Assembly (NCBI GenBank): GCA_019722365.1
Contig: JADFUC010000849.1
Span: 62,001-126,000 of the forward strand
Reading direction: 5' to 3'
DNA length: 64,000 nt
DNA from: Lithospermum erythrorhizon
Taxonomy: Eukaryota > Streptophyta > Magnoliopsida > Boraginales > Boraginaceae
In this document: piece after piece, positions 1-12,310 of the stretch
How the letters are laid out: each line of letters opens with the position of its first letter
How positions within the stretch are numbered: position 1 is the first letter of the stretch
Notes under the pieces: generated by a model
Told to the model about the DNA's origin: nothing
Databases searched by the model: none
The model's input: only the letters and a program-made list of their open reading frames with translations
Position numbers and translations under genes: made by a program

Positions 1-720
1 TTGACTCATTTAGCCTGGCCCCAACATCGGGGCAAACAAAAAGTCATGCATCAGCCTAATTCTAATTATCCCATTAGTGAGTTGAGACTAAAAGACAGCA
101 TCTACAAACTGCATTTGATGTCGAAAGTTTCACATGGAAAGAAACAGTTTGTGATTGGGAGCCGTCAGTCACACGCGACTCACTTAAGAAATTTCAAGGC
201 CATGAAATAACGACGCCCGTCGAGAAGGTCGGGGATCCAACACAACACTACTACCAATTATTCCAAGCCAAGGACCAAGTAGAGAACATAAACCTGCTCC
301 ATCATTCATATTCAACTCAGTTCTTCAGAGCTGGGCTCCCAAGTTGGCGGATGCTAAGTCACGATCCTAATGTTAATGATCAAGCACTACCACTCATCGA
401 AGAATCAAGAGATGATGCATCCCACCGAAATCTAGCATTTAAAAAACAAGTCATTGTCGCATTTTAACAGATGGGGCGGCGGAGGATAATTTCAAGGAGA
501 CTCGGTCCTAATGGGTTAGTCATTAAACTTTAAGACGTTACAAAACCCACAAAAAATAATATGGTTATACATTGTGAAGGAGAAATATGGTCCAAACACT
601 TGGGTTCTTTTTGAGCCGAATGACAAACCAAAATGAGCACATGAAACCCGATTCACCTCCGTAGAAAATAACCTAATAACAAAGATAAGCTAAAAGATTT
701 GCCAGGCACCTATACGCCTC
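1..720 (+). pseudogene. Tat-type Ty3/gypsy integrase C-terminal remnant
   Basis: Frames read between about 310 and 600 give pieces matching the C-terminal part of plant Tat-lineage integrases: a segment reading FRAGLPSWRMLSHDPNVND, then a stretch with EESRDDASHRNLAFKK. In the family these precede the basic GPYRV-type end of integrase, which tethers the enzyme and its cDNA to the target. The rest of pol lies off the left edge. Stops and frameshifts interrupt the reading every 20-60 codons, so this is dead. Assignment rests on remembered family motifs; an Athila-lineage origin is the main alternative. Confidence 0.6.
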
Positions 721-1139
721 ACGATACAGGACCTACTAACAACCTCATGACTTTACTATATGTCCGAAGACAGTTAAGTGAGATATCTACCAAGAAATGT
801 TAATGTAAAAGATATCTACTTGAAGACCTTTAAGCCACGTGTTTAGACGTTAACACATCCCTAAGACAACTATATGCTTTCAAGACGCAAAAATAAATAA
901 TACATCACCGAAGACCGCGACAGTGATTAACCCTTCAAGATAGCTAAGAGGATAAGACATGCCTTATGCAACGGCTTAACTTCATTGCTTCAAGATAGCC
1001 ACGTAGGATGTTAATCTTATAAAATAAGGTAACGCCGCTTAAAGAAATCTGTGGACGGATAATTGCCTCAAGATACCAAAGAAGTTGCACGCCCCTATCT
1101 ACGATGGCTTCATTTATGCATTACGTCAGAAATCAAATT
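721..1139 (+). other. Non-coding 3' region of a retroelement with imperfect AAGATA-rich repeats
   Basis: No reading frame is supported. Phrases of the type TTCAAGATAGC or CTCAAGATACC recur about every 60-90 bp (near 938, 988 and 1071), suggesting a decayed tandem array. Tat elements commonly carry a long non-coding 3' region between integrase and the 3' LTR, which would fit the integrase remnant on the left. Confidence 0.35.
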
Positions 1140-2140
1140 TGAGAATTGATTTCCATTTATTATGCCCGCTGCTATTAATCATGTATCAATTCATTTACCA
1201 AATCAAGTTAAATGTGATTATTAGAGCTTGTTCAAATAAGTAAATTTATATTACTAGCGGGTTCTCATGATAATTTGGCATGGGCGCTTTTAGCGATTGC
1301 TGGGATCTTACCATTAATCGTTATAATAATAGTAACGGGTCAATTATTATTATTATACAACTTACTATTATCCGAGCCTAGAAGTGTCGCTGCCACACAT
1401 ACAAAGGACGCTGAAGTTGTATTTTCATGTATGAAATTAAAAGAGAATCAGAGTAATCGAGAAATGTATTTCTAATATGCGGTTCTACATTTTACGTAGA
1501 ATATCGATTAACAAATAATCAATTAAAAAGTTATTTAATTGGTTCGAGTAATTTTAGTATGTATCAATAACTTGAAAGATTATTGATATTGACTAATTAC
1601 TATTTAATTAAGCTAATTGGGGTCAGTTCAACTCTGGCTGGGCTAAGAACTCATTAGTGTCTTAACGAACTAATAAAGTTAATTACAGTCAAGCTAATAC
1701 TTAATCTGGTCATGATCGGGCTCGTTTTTAACCTAGCCCTATATAAGCAAAACCTTAGGGTTTTCCATGATATAACACTAGAAAATAATTTTCATCAAAA
1801 CCCTAAAGTAAAGGCTCTCTGGTCAAAAATTCTCCTAAGAATTTTGGGTTTTTTTTGTTTTGTTTTTGTTCATCCTCATACTAGCATAACCTGCTCTTGA
1901 TTCAACCTCTCCTCCGTGCGGACTAACTTGAGATATCATACCATTGATATTACAACAAGGAGTCGAGGTCAAATTCACGCTGCGAATTTGAAGCTACAGG
2001 TTTTTATGGAATTTACTCCACCGCATCAGAAGCATTGCTCATATCAGAATTATATGTTTTGCTGGACAATCTAAGAAGCACTTTTAAGATCACCGAATTA
2101 TGGATTTATATTTATACTCATATATCCATAGTATTTTCCA
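1140..2140 (+). repeat. LTR-like unit of family X, copy X1
   Basis: Starts near TGAGAATTGATTTCC and shares an ordered set of landmarks with units at 11270-12200, 49504-50463 and 52000-52768, and inverted at 34200-34740: a CTATTATCCGAGCCT box (1365-1379), a TATATAAGCAAAACC promoter-like box (1741-1755) and a GATTCAACCTCTCC segment (1899). Repeated structure plus an internal TATA-like box supports an LTR. The right edge is uncertain. Short ORFs here, including a hydrophobic 66-codon one at 1275-1475, are not shared by other copies and are taken as chance. Confidence 0.55.
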
Positions 2141-3349
2141 TCGCTGGGCATCATGAGCCGAATTAAAGTTGCTTTACATTATTTTTTATGCTTGTTTTAT
2201 TTTTATCAAATTTTTATTTGATTTAATTTTGGCTCATATATTTAATTGAGAAATATGTGATGAGAAATAAATTACCATGTTCTTTTGATTATTGATTTAC
2301 ACATGTGTTGGGCAAGTTTATGATGATGTATTATCATATTTTGTTATGGATTTTGTTTCATAAATTAAATGAACGATTTAATTTGGTTTTGTTTCAAAAC
2401 AGCTTTGTAAAACGTGTTCGGGGGCGTGTAAAGTTTTTGTAAAATTACAATATAATTTTTCTGGAACCCAGATAGCATGAAGCTCTCTATTAAAGTTCAT
2501 AATTTTGATTTTCCTAAGTGCCTCAAAAGAATTTTTGAGATTTCCGGACTGCTTAATTAATAATTAAATATGAGAAATTTATTTTTTTGAACGACCAAAG
2601 GATTTATTCAAGAAAATTATGAAGTTTAACGTGTTCAAATTTCATAAATTTTGAAAAAATCATTTTAAACGAATTAAATTAAATAAAAACCGAGATAAAT
2701 ATGGTATTATTACCATAAATCGGCCGATCGATCAAGCGAATTCTAATGGGACGCTGGGCCCGTGTCGACAATGATTTGGTACCAAATGCATCGCCCTGAC
2801 GACGACCTGGCACGGTGGGCAGCAGCTGCCAGAAGTCGACGGCCGGGCCGTCAGAGGTCCGTCGTCCGAGCCCATTATGACGTGTTTCCTAATTTTGAAA
2901 AACCCTAATTTCGAATTTATTCCTTATTTTGGTTTCCTAAAATTATGGGACTAGTTATATTTCGATTTTTATTGATTATTTGTCATTTTAATCACCTAAT
3001 TGATTGTAATTAATTATGTGATGACAATTAATTAATTTCCTTTATATTATATCTTTTTAAATTAATTTAATAAAATGATATAACAATTATGTAACAATTT
3101 CACTACTTAATGTATTTTAGAATATGTTTGTGATAAATATTTTCTATAATATGTATATGGTTAATAATTATTGGTAATAATTATTAATTGACATGCTGTA
3201 TGATAATTGAGTTTATATTAATTAATTTTAATACGTAATTACAATGATTAATTAATTTGATAATTACAAACATGCATTTTCCAATGCCATATTTAAAATA
3301 TTTATTAAGTTCATTTATATGATTTAGTAAAGTGCCTATATTTTGTAAT
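2141..3349 (+). other. AT-rich leader of family X with a GC-rich patch
   Basis: Very AT-rich and without coding capacity, except for a compact GC-rich patch at about 2730-2880. Comparable patches in the same relative position occur at 51050-51200 and, inverted, at 20600-20780, each followed by a short 'aaaccctaa' run. This is the internal non-coding part of the X family rather than unique DNA. Confidence 0.4.
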
Positions 3350-4250
3350 TGTGATTGAAAATGGAGGTATATGTATATGGCCCATTTATTTATTTTCCTG
3401 GCCTCCGCGAACTTTAATGTCAGAAATCTAACTTCCGAGTCATATTTTCTTTTATTTATTTATTTATTGTTTTACCCACAAGCTGCAGTGTTCGCCTAAG
3501 ATGGGTTAGTATATAAATATTGTAAATAAGTGAAGAGTATCAAGAGATCATTTCACGCAGATTGGGTGGACTCGTTGATCCGTAAGATGTTAATCGTGAC
3601 TTATGTTAGTATTTGATAAGATTGTAATAGGTTCTAGGGGCCATATCGTATATCTCTTGAATGTGCATTACTTGTTTTATTTTTCATGCCATGTATCAAG
3701 CTGATTATGCGCTAAGAGGGTACTTGTAGTAAACGAAAAACAGTAATAATACAATTCACCAATTAAAAATTCTAAGCAAAGATCAAGCCGCTTAAAGTCA
3801 GGCAATCAATTGCATCAATCAGTACACCTCAGCGGCGCAGCAAATGCTGCATTTGATATGACAATGGATCATGTCATGATTTCCACTAACGCTGGCTTTC
3901 GATTTATCAATCCAAGTAACACTTCGTTTAATCGTACGCTTAACCGGTTTTCTGAGATACAATGTCGGGTAGCACTTAAGAGATGCTAATATAGTTATGT
4001 TGTTTACATAATTGTCGACAAATCACTATTATAATCGATTCAAAATGTATGCAATACGGCTGTCAATTTGGGTTAAGTATAATAGGCCTCGATACTAATA
4101 TATTTCTCGTGATATTTGAAGTATTAGTATTTTTACTTTGGCTAAATTTATTTGTAAGTATTTTTAGTAATATAGCTATCGAGTCTCCGTTACTTTTATT
4201 TATTTATTCTTGTAGAATTAATATGGCTACCACTATCATATTTCCTAAGA
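3350..4250 (+). repeat. Direct repeat R1 (pairs with 10240-11150)
   Basis: From a TTTTACCCACAAGC box (3471) through GCTGGCTTTCGAT (3891) and CTTAACCGG (3940) to an 'atatttgaagt' segment near 4110, this stretch aligns in order with 10240-11150. A third partial copy is near 51600-51960 and an inverted one at 19860-20110. In the nested X element at 49504-52768 the same box precedes the 3' LTR, so R is probably the 3' internal end of family X. Confidence 0.55.
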
Positions 4251-4269
4251 ACTCGCTTTCGCTTAGCAT

Positions 4270-5460
4270 TTGAAAAAGGGAAGTTTAATAACTCGACTTC
4301 GATTATGGTCTCGAAATTGAACTGGCTCAAGCAAAGAGACTGAATACGTACGAATAATAAGCACCCCGCAAAACCGAACGATAGCGCCTCCCATCGAAAG
4401 TGGATCCTACAAAAAGCACATGCCGTGGATGTCCAATGTTCACAAGCATAATACGGAACCTTCGCCCAATTTAATACGAAAAAGGTGGCAAAAGATAAGG
4501 ACATATACCTGCAACTTGAGGAATATTCCGGAAGAAGTTAAACGAGATATGACATCACCTGTTTCCTCGTGGACAAAGCAGCTGGGAACGGACAGTCGCA
4601 AGTCCTTATATCATTAAATGATTAGCTCGTCGATCACTCAACGCCCGGGCAATTCGTTCCAAAGAACTAGCCATGATCTCATCCTCAAGTCTCTTTCCGC
4701 ATAAATTCTTCGCCTTGTCATGAACTTCAATATGCACAAGTTTGAGTTATCTCAAACTAACCGCATAAGATGATCATGAATGCCTTGGTATCGAACCTTC
4801 GGGTAAGACTAAAATTTCTACCCTTCGCTTTGGTGGTCCAAAACAAGAAGAAATTCAAGAAGAAAGAAGAAGTCTACCGCAAGTGCCAAGGGTTCTAATA
4901 ATCCCAAGGTCATGGAAAGCGGAGGAGCTGGGAAGGACGACAAGGTCATTATCATGAAACCTAGGTCAATCGGGAAGTCAACCCGGCGAAGTGAAGTTCA
5001 CAGATGATAAAGAATGGTCTCATCAAATTTACAGGTATGTATATTGAAGTTTGTACAACTTCGATTCTACTTCCCGAGGCTTAGACATCGGCCGCGGTTC
5101 TCTTATTTGTCGTAATATGTGAAATCAAGTCAAGTAGAACACTCGAAAAGCAGGGGAAATGGATTCGCTAAAGCAAAGGGAAACGGCGCCGGGCGTCATG
5201 TCTCCTCAGTAGGATCCATTAGTTTAAATTGCCCACGGGCCTTGTTTTGAACTTATCTCCGGTTTGATTATGTAATTCACATTTGGGTGTGAATATTATT
5301 TCTATTTCTGCTTTTAAATAACCATGGTTTTCTTTTCATTTTCTCGAGATCCCGATGAATTTAGGATCACCGTGAACGGGTAGTATTTGGTAACATCCTT
5401 CAAAATGGTCTATACGCTTTAGACATGATTAACGCAGTCATAACATAAACTTGGGAAACG
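4270..5460 (+). pseudogene. Ty1/copia gag and protease region relic
   Basis: Gag forms the particle that packages element RNA. Around 4718 the reading VMNFNMHKFELSQT matches the conserved copia gag phrase FIMNFNMHK. About 100 bp further on, near 4835, comes FGGPKQEEIQEER, equivalent to the lysine/glutamate-rich linker before the zinc knuckle. Spacing to the integrase relic (about 700 bp) leaves room for protease, but I could not identify its active-site DTG with confidence. The start codon is not recognisable and several frameshifts are present. Confidence 0.5.
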
Positions 5461-5469
5461 GAATAAGCC

Positions 5470-6480
5470 CAACGACTTAAAACCAAAACATACCTATGGT
5501 ATCAAGCAGAATTAGGTCACATTAACGAGAACCGAATCAAGAAACTCCACTCCGGGTGGAATACTCAAGGTTTCGACATGAATCATAATGATAAGCGCGT
5601 AGTCTTGCCTTTGGGCAATGACCAAAAATGCCTTTCACCGGCTTTAAATGAAAGCGGCGTTGATTTATCGGGGATCATACAACCGATGTAATGTGGGGCT
5701 AAATGAACACATCCGCAAAGAGGAGGTTATAACTACTTCATTACATTTATCGATAACTACAAAGAGATATGGTTTTGTGTATCTCATTTGGCATTACCAA
5801 ACACGAGTCCTTTTGAGAAATTCAAGGAATCTAAAATGAAGTACACAACCAATTGAAGGAGACACAAAGCTCCTCCGTCCGGATGTAGTGGAGAATATTT
5901 GAGCTCACGAAGTTCAATACTCATCTTGTAGAGCGCGTATCGTTTTCACAACTCATTCCAAAGCAGTGAACGCCACAAAGATAACGAAGTCTGGTAAAGA
6001 GAAATCGAACTTTCTTGACACGGTTCGACTTTATGACGAGCCTATTCGATCTATTAGTTAATTGTGGGATATGCACTTCTAAGCTGCACTTACCTTAAAA
6101 TGTATGTCCAACCATGTCAAGCAGATAAAAACCCCCATGAACTGTGGGTTCGGGAAGACTGGGTTGTTTTCTCAAGATTGGGGTTATGTTAAGAGATTAA
6201 CAAAGATAAACTTGCGCCCAAATCCGATAAATGCTATTTCATAGGATATCCAAGGGAAAGAGTTGGTTACTATCACTCAAGCAGAGAATAAAATCTTCAT
6301 TGTTAGAACAAAGAGTATTCCTCGAAAAGGAATATTTGTCCAAGTGACTGTGGTAACGGTGTTCATCTAATAAGCTCAAGTCGATTTAGTTAATGTCGAT
6401 GCATCTAACGTGCAGGCATCCGACAATACCACAAGAATTGGAACCTTCTTTCATAATGAAGACCTAGCTCTGATCCATGC
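5470..6480 (+). pseudogene. Ty1/copia integrase relic
   Basis: Integrase inserts element cDNA into the host chromosome. At about 5518 GHINENRIKKLHSG matches the HHCC-proximal GH.N..RI..L motif. At 5738-5760 YFITFIDNY matches the conserved core segment carrying the first catalytic Asp (usually FITFIDDYSR). Near 6190-6270 a fragment reading KCYFIGYPRER matches the GKARPx end-region phrase KC.F.GYP. The frame shifts between these pieces and in-frame stops occur, so the protein cannot be made from this copy. Confidence 0.7.
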
Positions 6481-6589
6481 CGTGAAACCCGCGAAGAATC
6501 CAACCCTGTGAGATCCAATGTGGACGCTACCTAACTGTGAGCGCTTATTACGCGAAGTCATCATTGAAAAGACGAGCCCACTTCTTACA

Positions 6590-7620
6590 AAGAAGCAATG
6601 AATATAAGGATGTTTTACAAATGGCAACAGCCATGCAACTGAGATGGATTCTCAAAATTAAAAACGAGGTTTCGTCCTTTGGTCGATTTAAACGCCTCTA
6701 TCGAATTTAAATGAATATTGCTAAGAAATACGATAAAGACGGAACGTTGATGTTTTCAAAGCTAGACTTGTAGGCGAAAGGTTTCCCAAAACAAGTTCAC
6801 GGAGTGGACTATGATTTAAACTTACTCGCCTCGTGTTACATTAAATCCATCCGATAATCTTAGGTATCACGCATTTCAGTGATCAGCCAAATATGACAAA
6901 TGGATGTAAAGCACTGCTTTCCCGAATGGAAATTTAGAGGAAGACGCTGTATACGGTACAACCTCCAAGCTTTACATGTCCTAAAGGACCTAAGAAGCGG
7001 CGCAAGTTTCAAAAGTCCATTTATGGTCTTAAGGCATCCTCATTGAACCTACATTTTGATTTAATCAATCAAAGAGTTCGCTTAATCAAGAACGTAAGAA
7101 TCTTGTGTATACAAGAAGGTAAGCTGGAAGTTATGTATCATTCATAGTCCCATATGTCGATGACATACTTATTATTGGAAACAACGCAGAGTTACTAAAC
7201 GTAGCCAAGGATTGTCGCGGCAAATGTTTCTCCACGTAAGGACTTAGGCGAACACAATATATACTGAATAAAGACCACCAAGATCGAAATCAGAGGTTTG
7301 ATTGACTTTGTCAGGATACTTATGTGAATAAGGTACTGCAAAGGTTCAACATGAGTAATTCCAAGAAGGATAATCTCCCCATGAGATATGGAGTTCAACT
7401 CAGCAGAGCACAGTTGTCCCAATTACTAGCGCCGATGAAAAGAATGAAGGATATACCTACGCTCGCTATAGGATCCGCCATGTATGCCATGTCACAGACT
7501 AGACCCGATGTGTCTTATGCACTAAGTAACCAAGAGATTACCAAGCTAATCCAGATGAAAGCCAATCGGATTAAAAAGGAAGTGCATCCTGAAGTATCCG
7601 AAGTTAAGTAAAGATGCTTT
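6590..7620 (+). pseudogene. Ty1/copia reverse transcriptase relic
   Basis: Reverse transcriptase copies element RNA into cDNA. Visible landmarks in order: AKGFPKQVHGVDYD (about 6773-6815), VQPPSFTCPKGPKK (about 6957-6998) followed by KSIYGLKASS (to about 7039), the catalytic YVDDILIIGNN (7152-7184), and a final open segment at 7324-7611 with KVLQRFNMSNSKK and MYAMSQTRPDVSYA, the usual end of RT before RNase H. The YVDD catalytic box is intact but lies in a different frame from its neighbours. The longest open part is 95 codons. Confidence 0.85.
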
Positions 7621-8110
7621 CTTTGGTATATGGTGTGAGATAAAGAAAGGCAATGACAGTACACCGACGCCAGCTTTTCAACCGACAGAGACGATCATCA
7701 TTCTGGCCCTGGTATGTATTTTGTCTCAACGGTGGAGCAAGATCTTGAAGAGTTCCAAACAGTAGTAATCGTTGCCAATTCTACCACGTGAATTGAAAAG
7801 TAAGATCGCAGTCATTCAAGCCGCTTAAAGAAAGATGCCGAGCAAAGAAGTTTCAGGACCCGAACTCAGTGCTGCATCAAAGATTTGTGGACCAGCTGGA
7901 GTTGCTTTGTGACAATATCAGCGACAGCTCAAGCCAAGGAACTCCCCGAGCACATCACAAGTCCAAGCACGTACTGCAAAGTATCACCCGATTGTAGATA
8001 CGCTGATGGGGAGGCGACATGTCAAAGTATGTAAAGAAGAAATGAGGCTATTCGTCGACTCCCTTTACTAAACCACTAAGCCGCAAAGCATGATGAGCAT
8101 GCAATAACAT
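7621..8110 (+). pseudogene. Ty1/copia RNase H relic
   Basis: RNase H removes the RNA strand during reverse transcription. Near 7667 a frame reads TDASFSTDRDD-like, matching the first catalytic Asp region. Near 7770 comes VANSTT, a counterpart of the 'vAdStteAEY' box. Then CDNISDS (7908), HHKSKHV (7957) and SLYxTKPLS (8060-8083) follow in family order. The end of the TKPL motif marks the end of pol. Stops and shifts break it repeatedly. Confidence 0.75.
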
Positions 8111-8789
8111 AGGTCTTGCATGTGACGTCAGCCGTGTTAGGTTGCCTTTAGCCAGACAGATCTATTATAAGCATGTGAACAAATATTTAACATTACGCTT
8201 CTTATATTTTAATATATTTGCTCATAGGGTCTATATGTTTAAATCTCTACATATAATATACATGTATCAGATCCTCGATGAGTGAAAGGTTAAATCCTCT
8301 AGGTTGTCTATTTCTAGAGGTCACACTAACCTGTTAATTACACCTCTTCAAGCCTGTAAACATAGGATACCAAAAGGCCTCTGGGTCGACGCCGAAGTAG
8401 TTGTGGGCGACAAAGGATCATATGACTAACATGGTGTTTTGATTAGCCGATCAAGATTGATCACGTTAGCCTCGCATGACTAGATCAATACCAGGCTACC
8501 TGTCCGGGTGACCGGAGAAATGTGTATGACCGAAACGACCATAGAAGATATGTATATCCTGTCCTATGACATTTGTTTAGAATTTTAGGTTCAATTATTG
8601 GGACCTAATTTATATAACTATCCGTTATACAAGCTCTCAGATTTATCTATGACCAAACGGCCGGCCTTAAGCTGATTATAACGGACATGTTGTCACACAA
8701 ATGAAGTAATGATAGATGTTGATATATCGGGAAGGATTTGTCCGCCCTGATATACAAGGAAGATCTCGTGCCTCACACAGCTACCTGGC
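8111..8789 (+). other. Non-coding stretch between copia RNase H and the inverted Tat 3' module
   Basis: AT-rich, with no coding frame I can support. Position suggests the 3' non-coding part and possibly the start of the LTR of the copia element, but I found no matching sequence upstream of its gag that would prove an LTR. Confidence 0.3.
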
Positions 8790-9560
8790 CCATAAATGCC
8801 TCGAACTCGGCACATACGTAGTAAGTCGTGTTCAATCCACCAGTCAGAAATGTGATGTAGTCGCCTAGTACAACTTCGGTTTTCGGACCTTATCACTTCC
8901 TACCACCAAAGATCCTTGCATTCTCGATAGATTTTTCGCCTGCCGGGTATATCACGGCACGATTTAGTTCTACTCTAAGAAATTAATCACATTCGACATT
9001 CCGACATAAATTTAGTATGTTGTCTGGCCCATCTTTGGCGTTATCAATTTCGATCCCTGGGATGTATGGAGAATTAGTTCCTATGAATATAATTTTGTTA
9101 TGAATTGTAGTCATAATAAAATATATAGCATTTTTTATTTTATGCTAATATAGCGAAATTAATCCATGGGTCTTCGATTTATCTCACGTGTCCAGACCTT
9201 TCAGCATACCGGATAGCTCGTGAACTTGCATTTGGTCTTCGGGTCGATATGAGTCGTCAAAATTTGCCTAATGACCCATGATTTTCGAAAATCATGGTAG
9301 GCTCACTTGCTTTTGTCTTAGTTGGACACTTCATGACTGAGCCACTTTACTTAAACCTCTAAGTATAAGTGTTAGACTCATAAGTTACAAAAAAAGAAAA
9401 GGCCTCTCTTCTTCTTCATAGTGTCGGGCCAATCTGATTATCACCATCTAAGGCGGATTTTTTCTTCTTTTTGATGCTCGACGTAGTATGTAGGATTTAA
9501 TCGAGCATGAATATTTCTCCCTCCCTTCCTCATGATTTTCGAACCAAACATGGTTAAAAA
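8790..9560 (-). repeat. Tat family B/C 3' internal module, inverted copy
   Basis: Read on the minus strand this segment matches 56380-57081, the region just before the 3' LTR of element C. Shared landmarks: a Tat-family block around the CCATGGGTCTTCGATTTATC stretch (9165), an 'aaaatatatagca' block (9118), a TTTTTCGGAC-like block (8880) and the edge AATGCCTCGAAC (8795). The match stops almost exactly where an LTR would start in C, but no LTR follows here. It is therefore probably the truncated 3' end of minus-strand element B. Confidence 0.6.
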
Positions 9561-10239
9561 ACTAGTCTTTTTTTTCTTTTTTTTTTTGAAATTTTCAAAC
9601 CTAGTATGGTTCAAGAACTATATTTTCATTCTTCTCGGCTGGTCTTTGATTTATATCTCGATAACCGCTTTCAGACAGCCCATACCCTTGCAGAGTTACT
9701 ATTCCCCTGGACTTCTCGCCTATTAAAGACTCCACCATTTTTTCTTTAATCTTGATGCATTTCGAATCGGATAGATGGTCTTCGATGCTTTTTTATGTCA
9801 TATAATATTTGAATTAGAGTTAACGGTATAAAACTCTGTGAATTGCAGATAGTATTTGCATGAAATTTGGTAGCAATCCCGTTTTTGTGTAGAACTGAAT
9901 TTTCTTTATTTTATTGCCGTTGATTGGATGATCGGAATGCTTTCAGATTTGAACTGGAAGTTCCTCTAGGGCTCCCGCAACACCCTGATTTTGTGCTTAA
10001 TTTTCTAAATTTTTATGATGCCTTAATTCGATCGCTGCCTTGTTTTTGTGTCGACTTATAGTTTGGAGTGTCATATCTTCCTCGCTCATCGCCTTTGACG
10101 AGAACTACCCATGGCCTCAAGATATCGGCAGACAACGCATCGGGTGTACAGCTTTTAACCGATTATTCGATGAACATGTTTTCTATTTTCATTTAATATA
10201 TATGTATAAATCCATGCTATGTGATTTAATTTCTTGCAT
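9561..10239. other. AT-rich sequence with no gene seen
   Basis: T-rich plus strand and scattered short ORFs without motifs. It sits between the Tat 3' module and repeat R2, so it is probably internal leader sequence of an X-family copy, but I could not align it confidently to the leaders at 2141-3349 or 50464-51600. Confidence 0.3.
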
Positions 10240-11150
10240 ATATATTGTAATGAGAATGGAAAAGGGATATTTTGATATGACCTAGTTTTGTATTTTATTT
10301 AAATATCAAGTCATGAACCGCTTATTCATTATAAACGAATTACTGAGCCATATTACTATTTCTATTTTATTTTACCCACAAGCCTCGCGTGTCGCCTTAG
10401 TTTAGCTTAGTAAATAAATATATCACAGCGAGATATCAAGATGGCGCTTCACCAGGACGACATTTGGCAAACTTGGAAGTTTCCAGAAGTTGAAGAATAC
10501 AAGACTGCATTTTGTAAAATACTAAAATAGGACCTTATGTTAGTATTACACTTTGTAAAGTGTTATAATAGGTCTATTTTATTTTAGGATCATATCATAT
10601 ATCTCCTGAATGTGTATTATTTATTTTATTTTTCATGATGTGCATATTACTTGAGTATGTGCTATTATACATGTTAAATAATAATCAAATAATATTAATC
10701 TCACCATTAAATTTAAGCAAAGTATCAAGCCAATTTTAAAGTTGTGCAACTTATCACGGCTACCGGGCACACCGCCACGGTGTGTACTAGCGATTTCCTG
10801 GGCCTAATGCTGGCTTTCGATGATCATTCCAAAGTAACATATTAGTTTAATTTGTAGCTTAACCGGTGATTTCCCGCTAACGCTGGGCTCGGTGATCGTC
10901 GGGTAGCACCTCGTTGGAGCGTTAAGGACCCAAGAGTCGGCCTTGGTACACGATTGATTGGGCTTAATATACCGTTGTGTCGGAATTTAACTGGGCCGCT
11001 TGACGCTTGGATTCCAACCACAACTGATCTTGATACCTGTATATTTTGTATATTTGAAGTTAATGGTTAATATTTTACATTGTCAGAAATATATTAGAAT
11101 ATTTTTGAACTACACTATCCTCAGAATCGCATTTTTCCTATTACTTATCA
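10240..11150 (+). repeat. Direct repeat R2 (pairs with 3350-4250)
   Basis: Same ordered landmarks as R1: TTTTACCCACAAGC (10371), a TTATGTTAGTATT block (10537), 'tcatatatctcctgaatgtg' (10593, compare 3648), GCTGGCTTTCGATG (10810), CTTAACCGGT (10858) and GTCGGGTAGCACCTC (10899). Many small indels separate the two copies. Followed after about 120 bp by an X-type LTR. Confidence 0.6.
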
Positions 11151-11269
11151 AGTACACACTCATTTACCTATTTATTCATTGTGACTGAGTAAATCACATA
11201 TAAAACTTTATAATGTGAAATAAAACAAGTTAAAAGAGAACTATAAACTCACAAAATATAGTATTGTAA

Positions 11270-12200
11270 CGCTAATGCATTTTCCTTCATAAGCGATTGA
11301 AAATGGTCAGATGCTAATAAAAGATAAACATCGAAGTATTCACAATCATTTAAGACTTACTTTAACTATGTGGACACGTTATGAACTTAGTTCATGAACA
11401 ACATCACATGACGTGATCGAGGTAATTAATTTTGATTGAATTAAAAGTGTAAGACAATATCTGGCTATATATATTATTTCTGCCATCCATAAGCACAATG
11501 AATAGTTTAATCTATTTATAACTCAATTGAGATCCCATGCATAACCCGTTATAATAATATTTAATGGTCTATCATATTATCCGAGCCTATCATACACAAG
11601 GATATCGAAATATATTTCATGTATAAATAAAACAAAGATTTCTGCTAAATCGAGTCATTGTAATCAAACAAATATTCTAACTCTTACATCGATAACGTAA
11701 AAATATAAATTGATAAACTCCGAATTAATTAACTAGTTAGTTTAATTAATTTTAATAGTTAGTTGAGCTGCTAGGCAACTTGTTACTTACTTATTAATAA
11801 CTTGTTCATGTTTAATTTACTTAACGGTTTAATTAAATTAAATGAGTCGGCTCATTAAACTATTCGGTTGGGCTTTTAGGTTAATTTAAGAACCTCTATA
11901 TAAGCAAGGCTTATTAGGTTTCATAAGAGATCACAACAAAAACCTAGCCACCAAAAGAGTTTTTTCGGCCTCCTCCCTTTCATGGAGTAATTTAAAATCC
12001 TATCAAGCGCAGATTGAAATTTGCTTGGTAATTCCATCCAATTGCTCCACGTGTTATAGCAAACCCAACTATCGGATTCAACCTCTCCCCGTGCGCAACC
12101 AACTAGAGGTATTTCCATTTTGTAATGCCAGTTAAATGTAATTCAAAGTGAGGCTTCAAAGATTGTCATTGAATAATTCACGCAAATTATAAGTGTTCTT
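11270..12200 (+). repeat. LTR-like unit of family X, copy X2
   Basis: Carries the X-family landmarks in order: the TATTATCCGAGCCTATC box (11575), a CGGTTGGGCTTTTAGG segment (11865), the CTATATAAGCAAGG promoter-like box (11896) and GATTCAACCTCTCCCCGTG (12076), which matches 1899 in copy X1. No coding capacity. It separates the 3' module of element B from its antisense PMD ORF, so it was probably inserted into B. Confidence 0.55.
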
Positions 12201-12310
12201 GCTTCTATATATATTGTAATATATTATTTAGATATGAAATATGTAATTTAAGGAAATCCTATTTATATGCTTAGTTGATTATATTCAAGTTAGGCATATA
12301 AAAATCCTTC

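Larger units (their letters stand above)
4270..8110 (+). mobile_element. Degenerate Ty1/copia retrotransposon body
   Basis: Gag, integrase, reverse transcriptase and RNase H relics occur in that order on the plus strand, which is the Ty1/copia order (integrase before reverse transcriptase). The coding span of about 3.8 kb matches the family, but no frame stays open for more than about 95 codons. Motifs resemble the Tork/SIRE-like plant group; I cannot fix the lineage. LTRs could not be delimited. The flanking direct repeats R1 and R2 are candidates only, because R2 does not directly follow RNase H. Confidence 0.75.

Noticed and set aside
1275..1475. Hydrophobic 66-codon ORF that looks like a membrane peptide
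   Set aside because: It lies within an X-family LTR and is not open in the other copies; its hydrophobicity comes from ATT/TTA-rich DNA.
3350..10935. R1/R2 direct repeats as the LTRs of the copia element
   Set aside because: R2 starts about 2.1 kb after RNase H and R recurs in the X elements before their 3' LTR, so R is more likely an X internal segment; kept only as a possibility.
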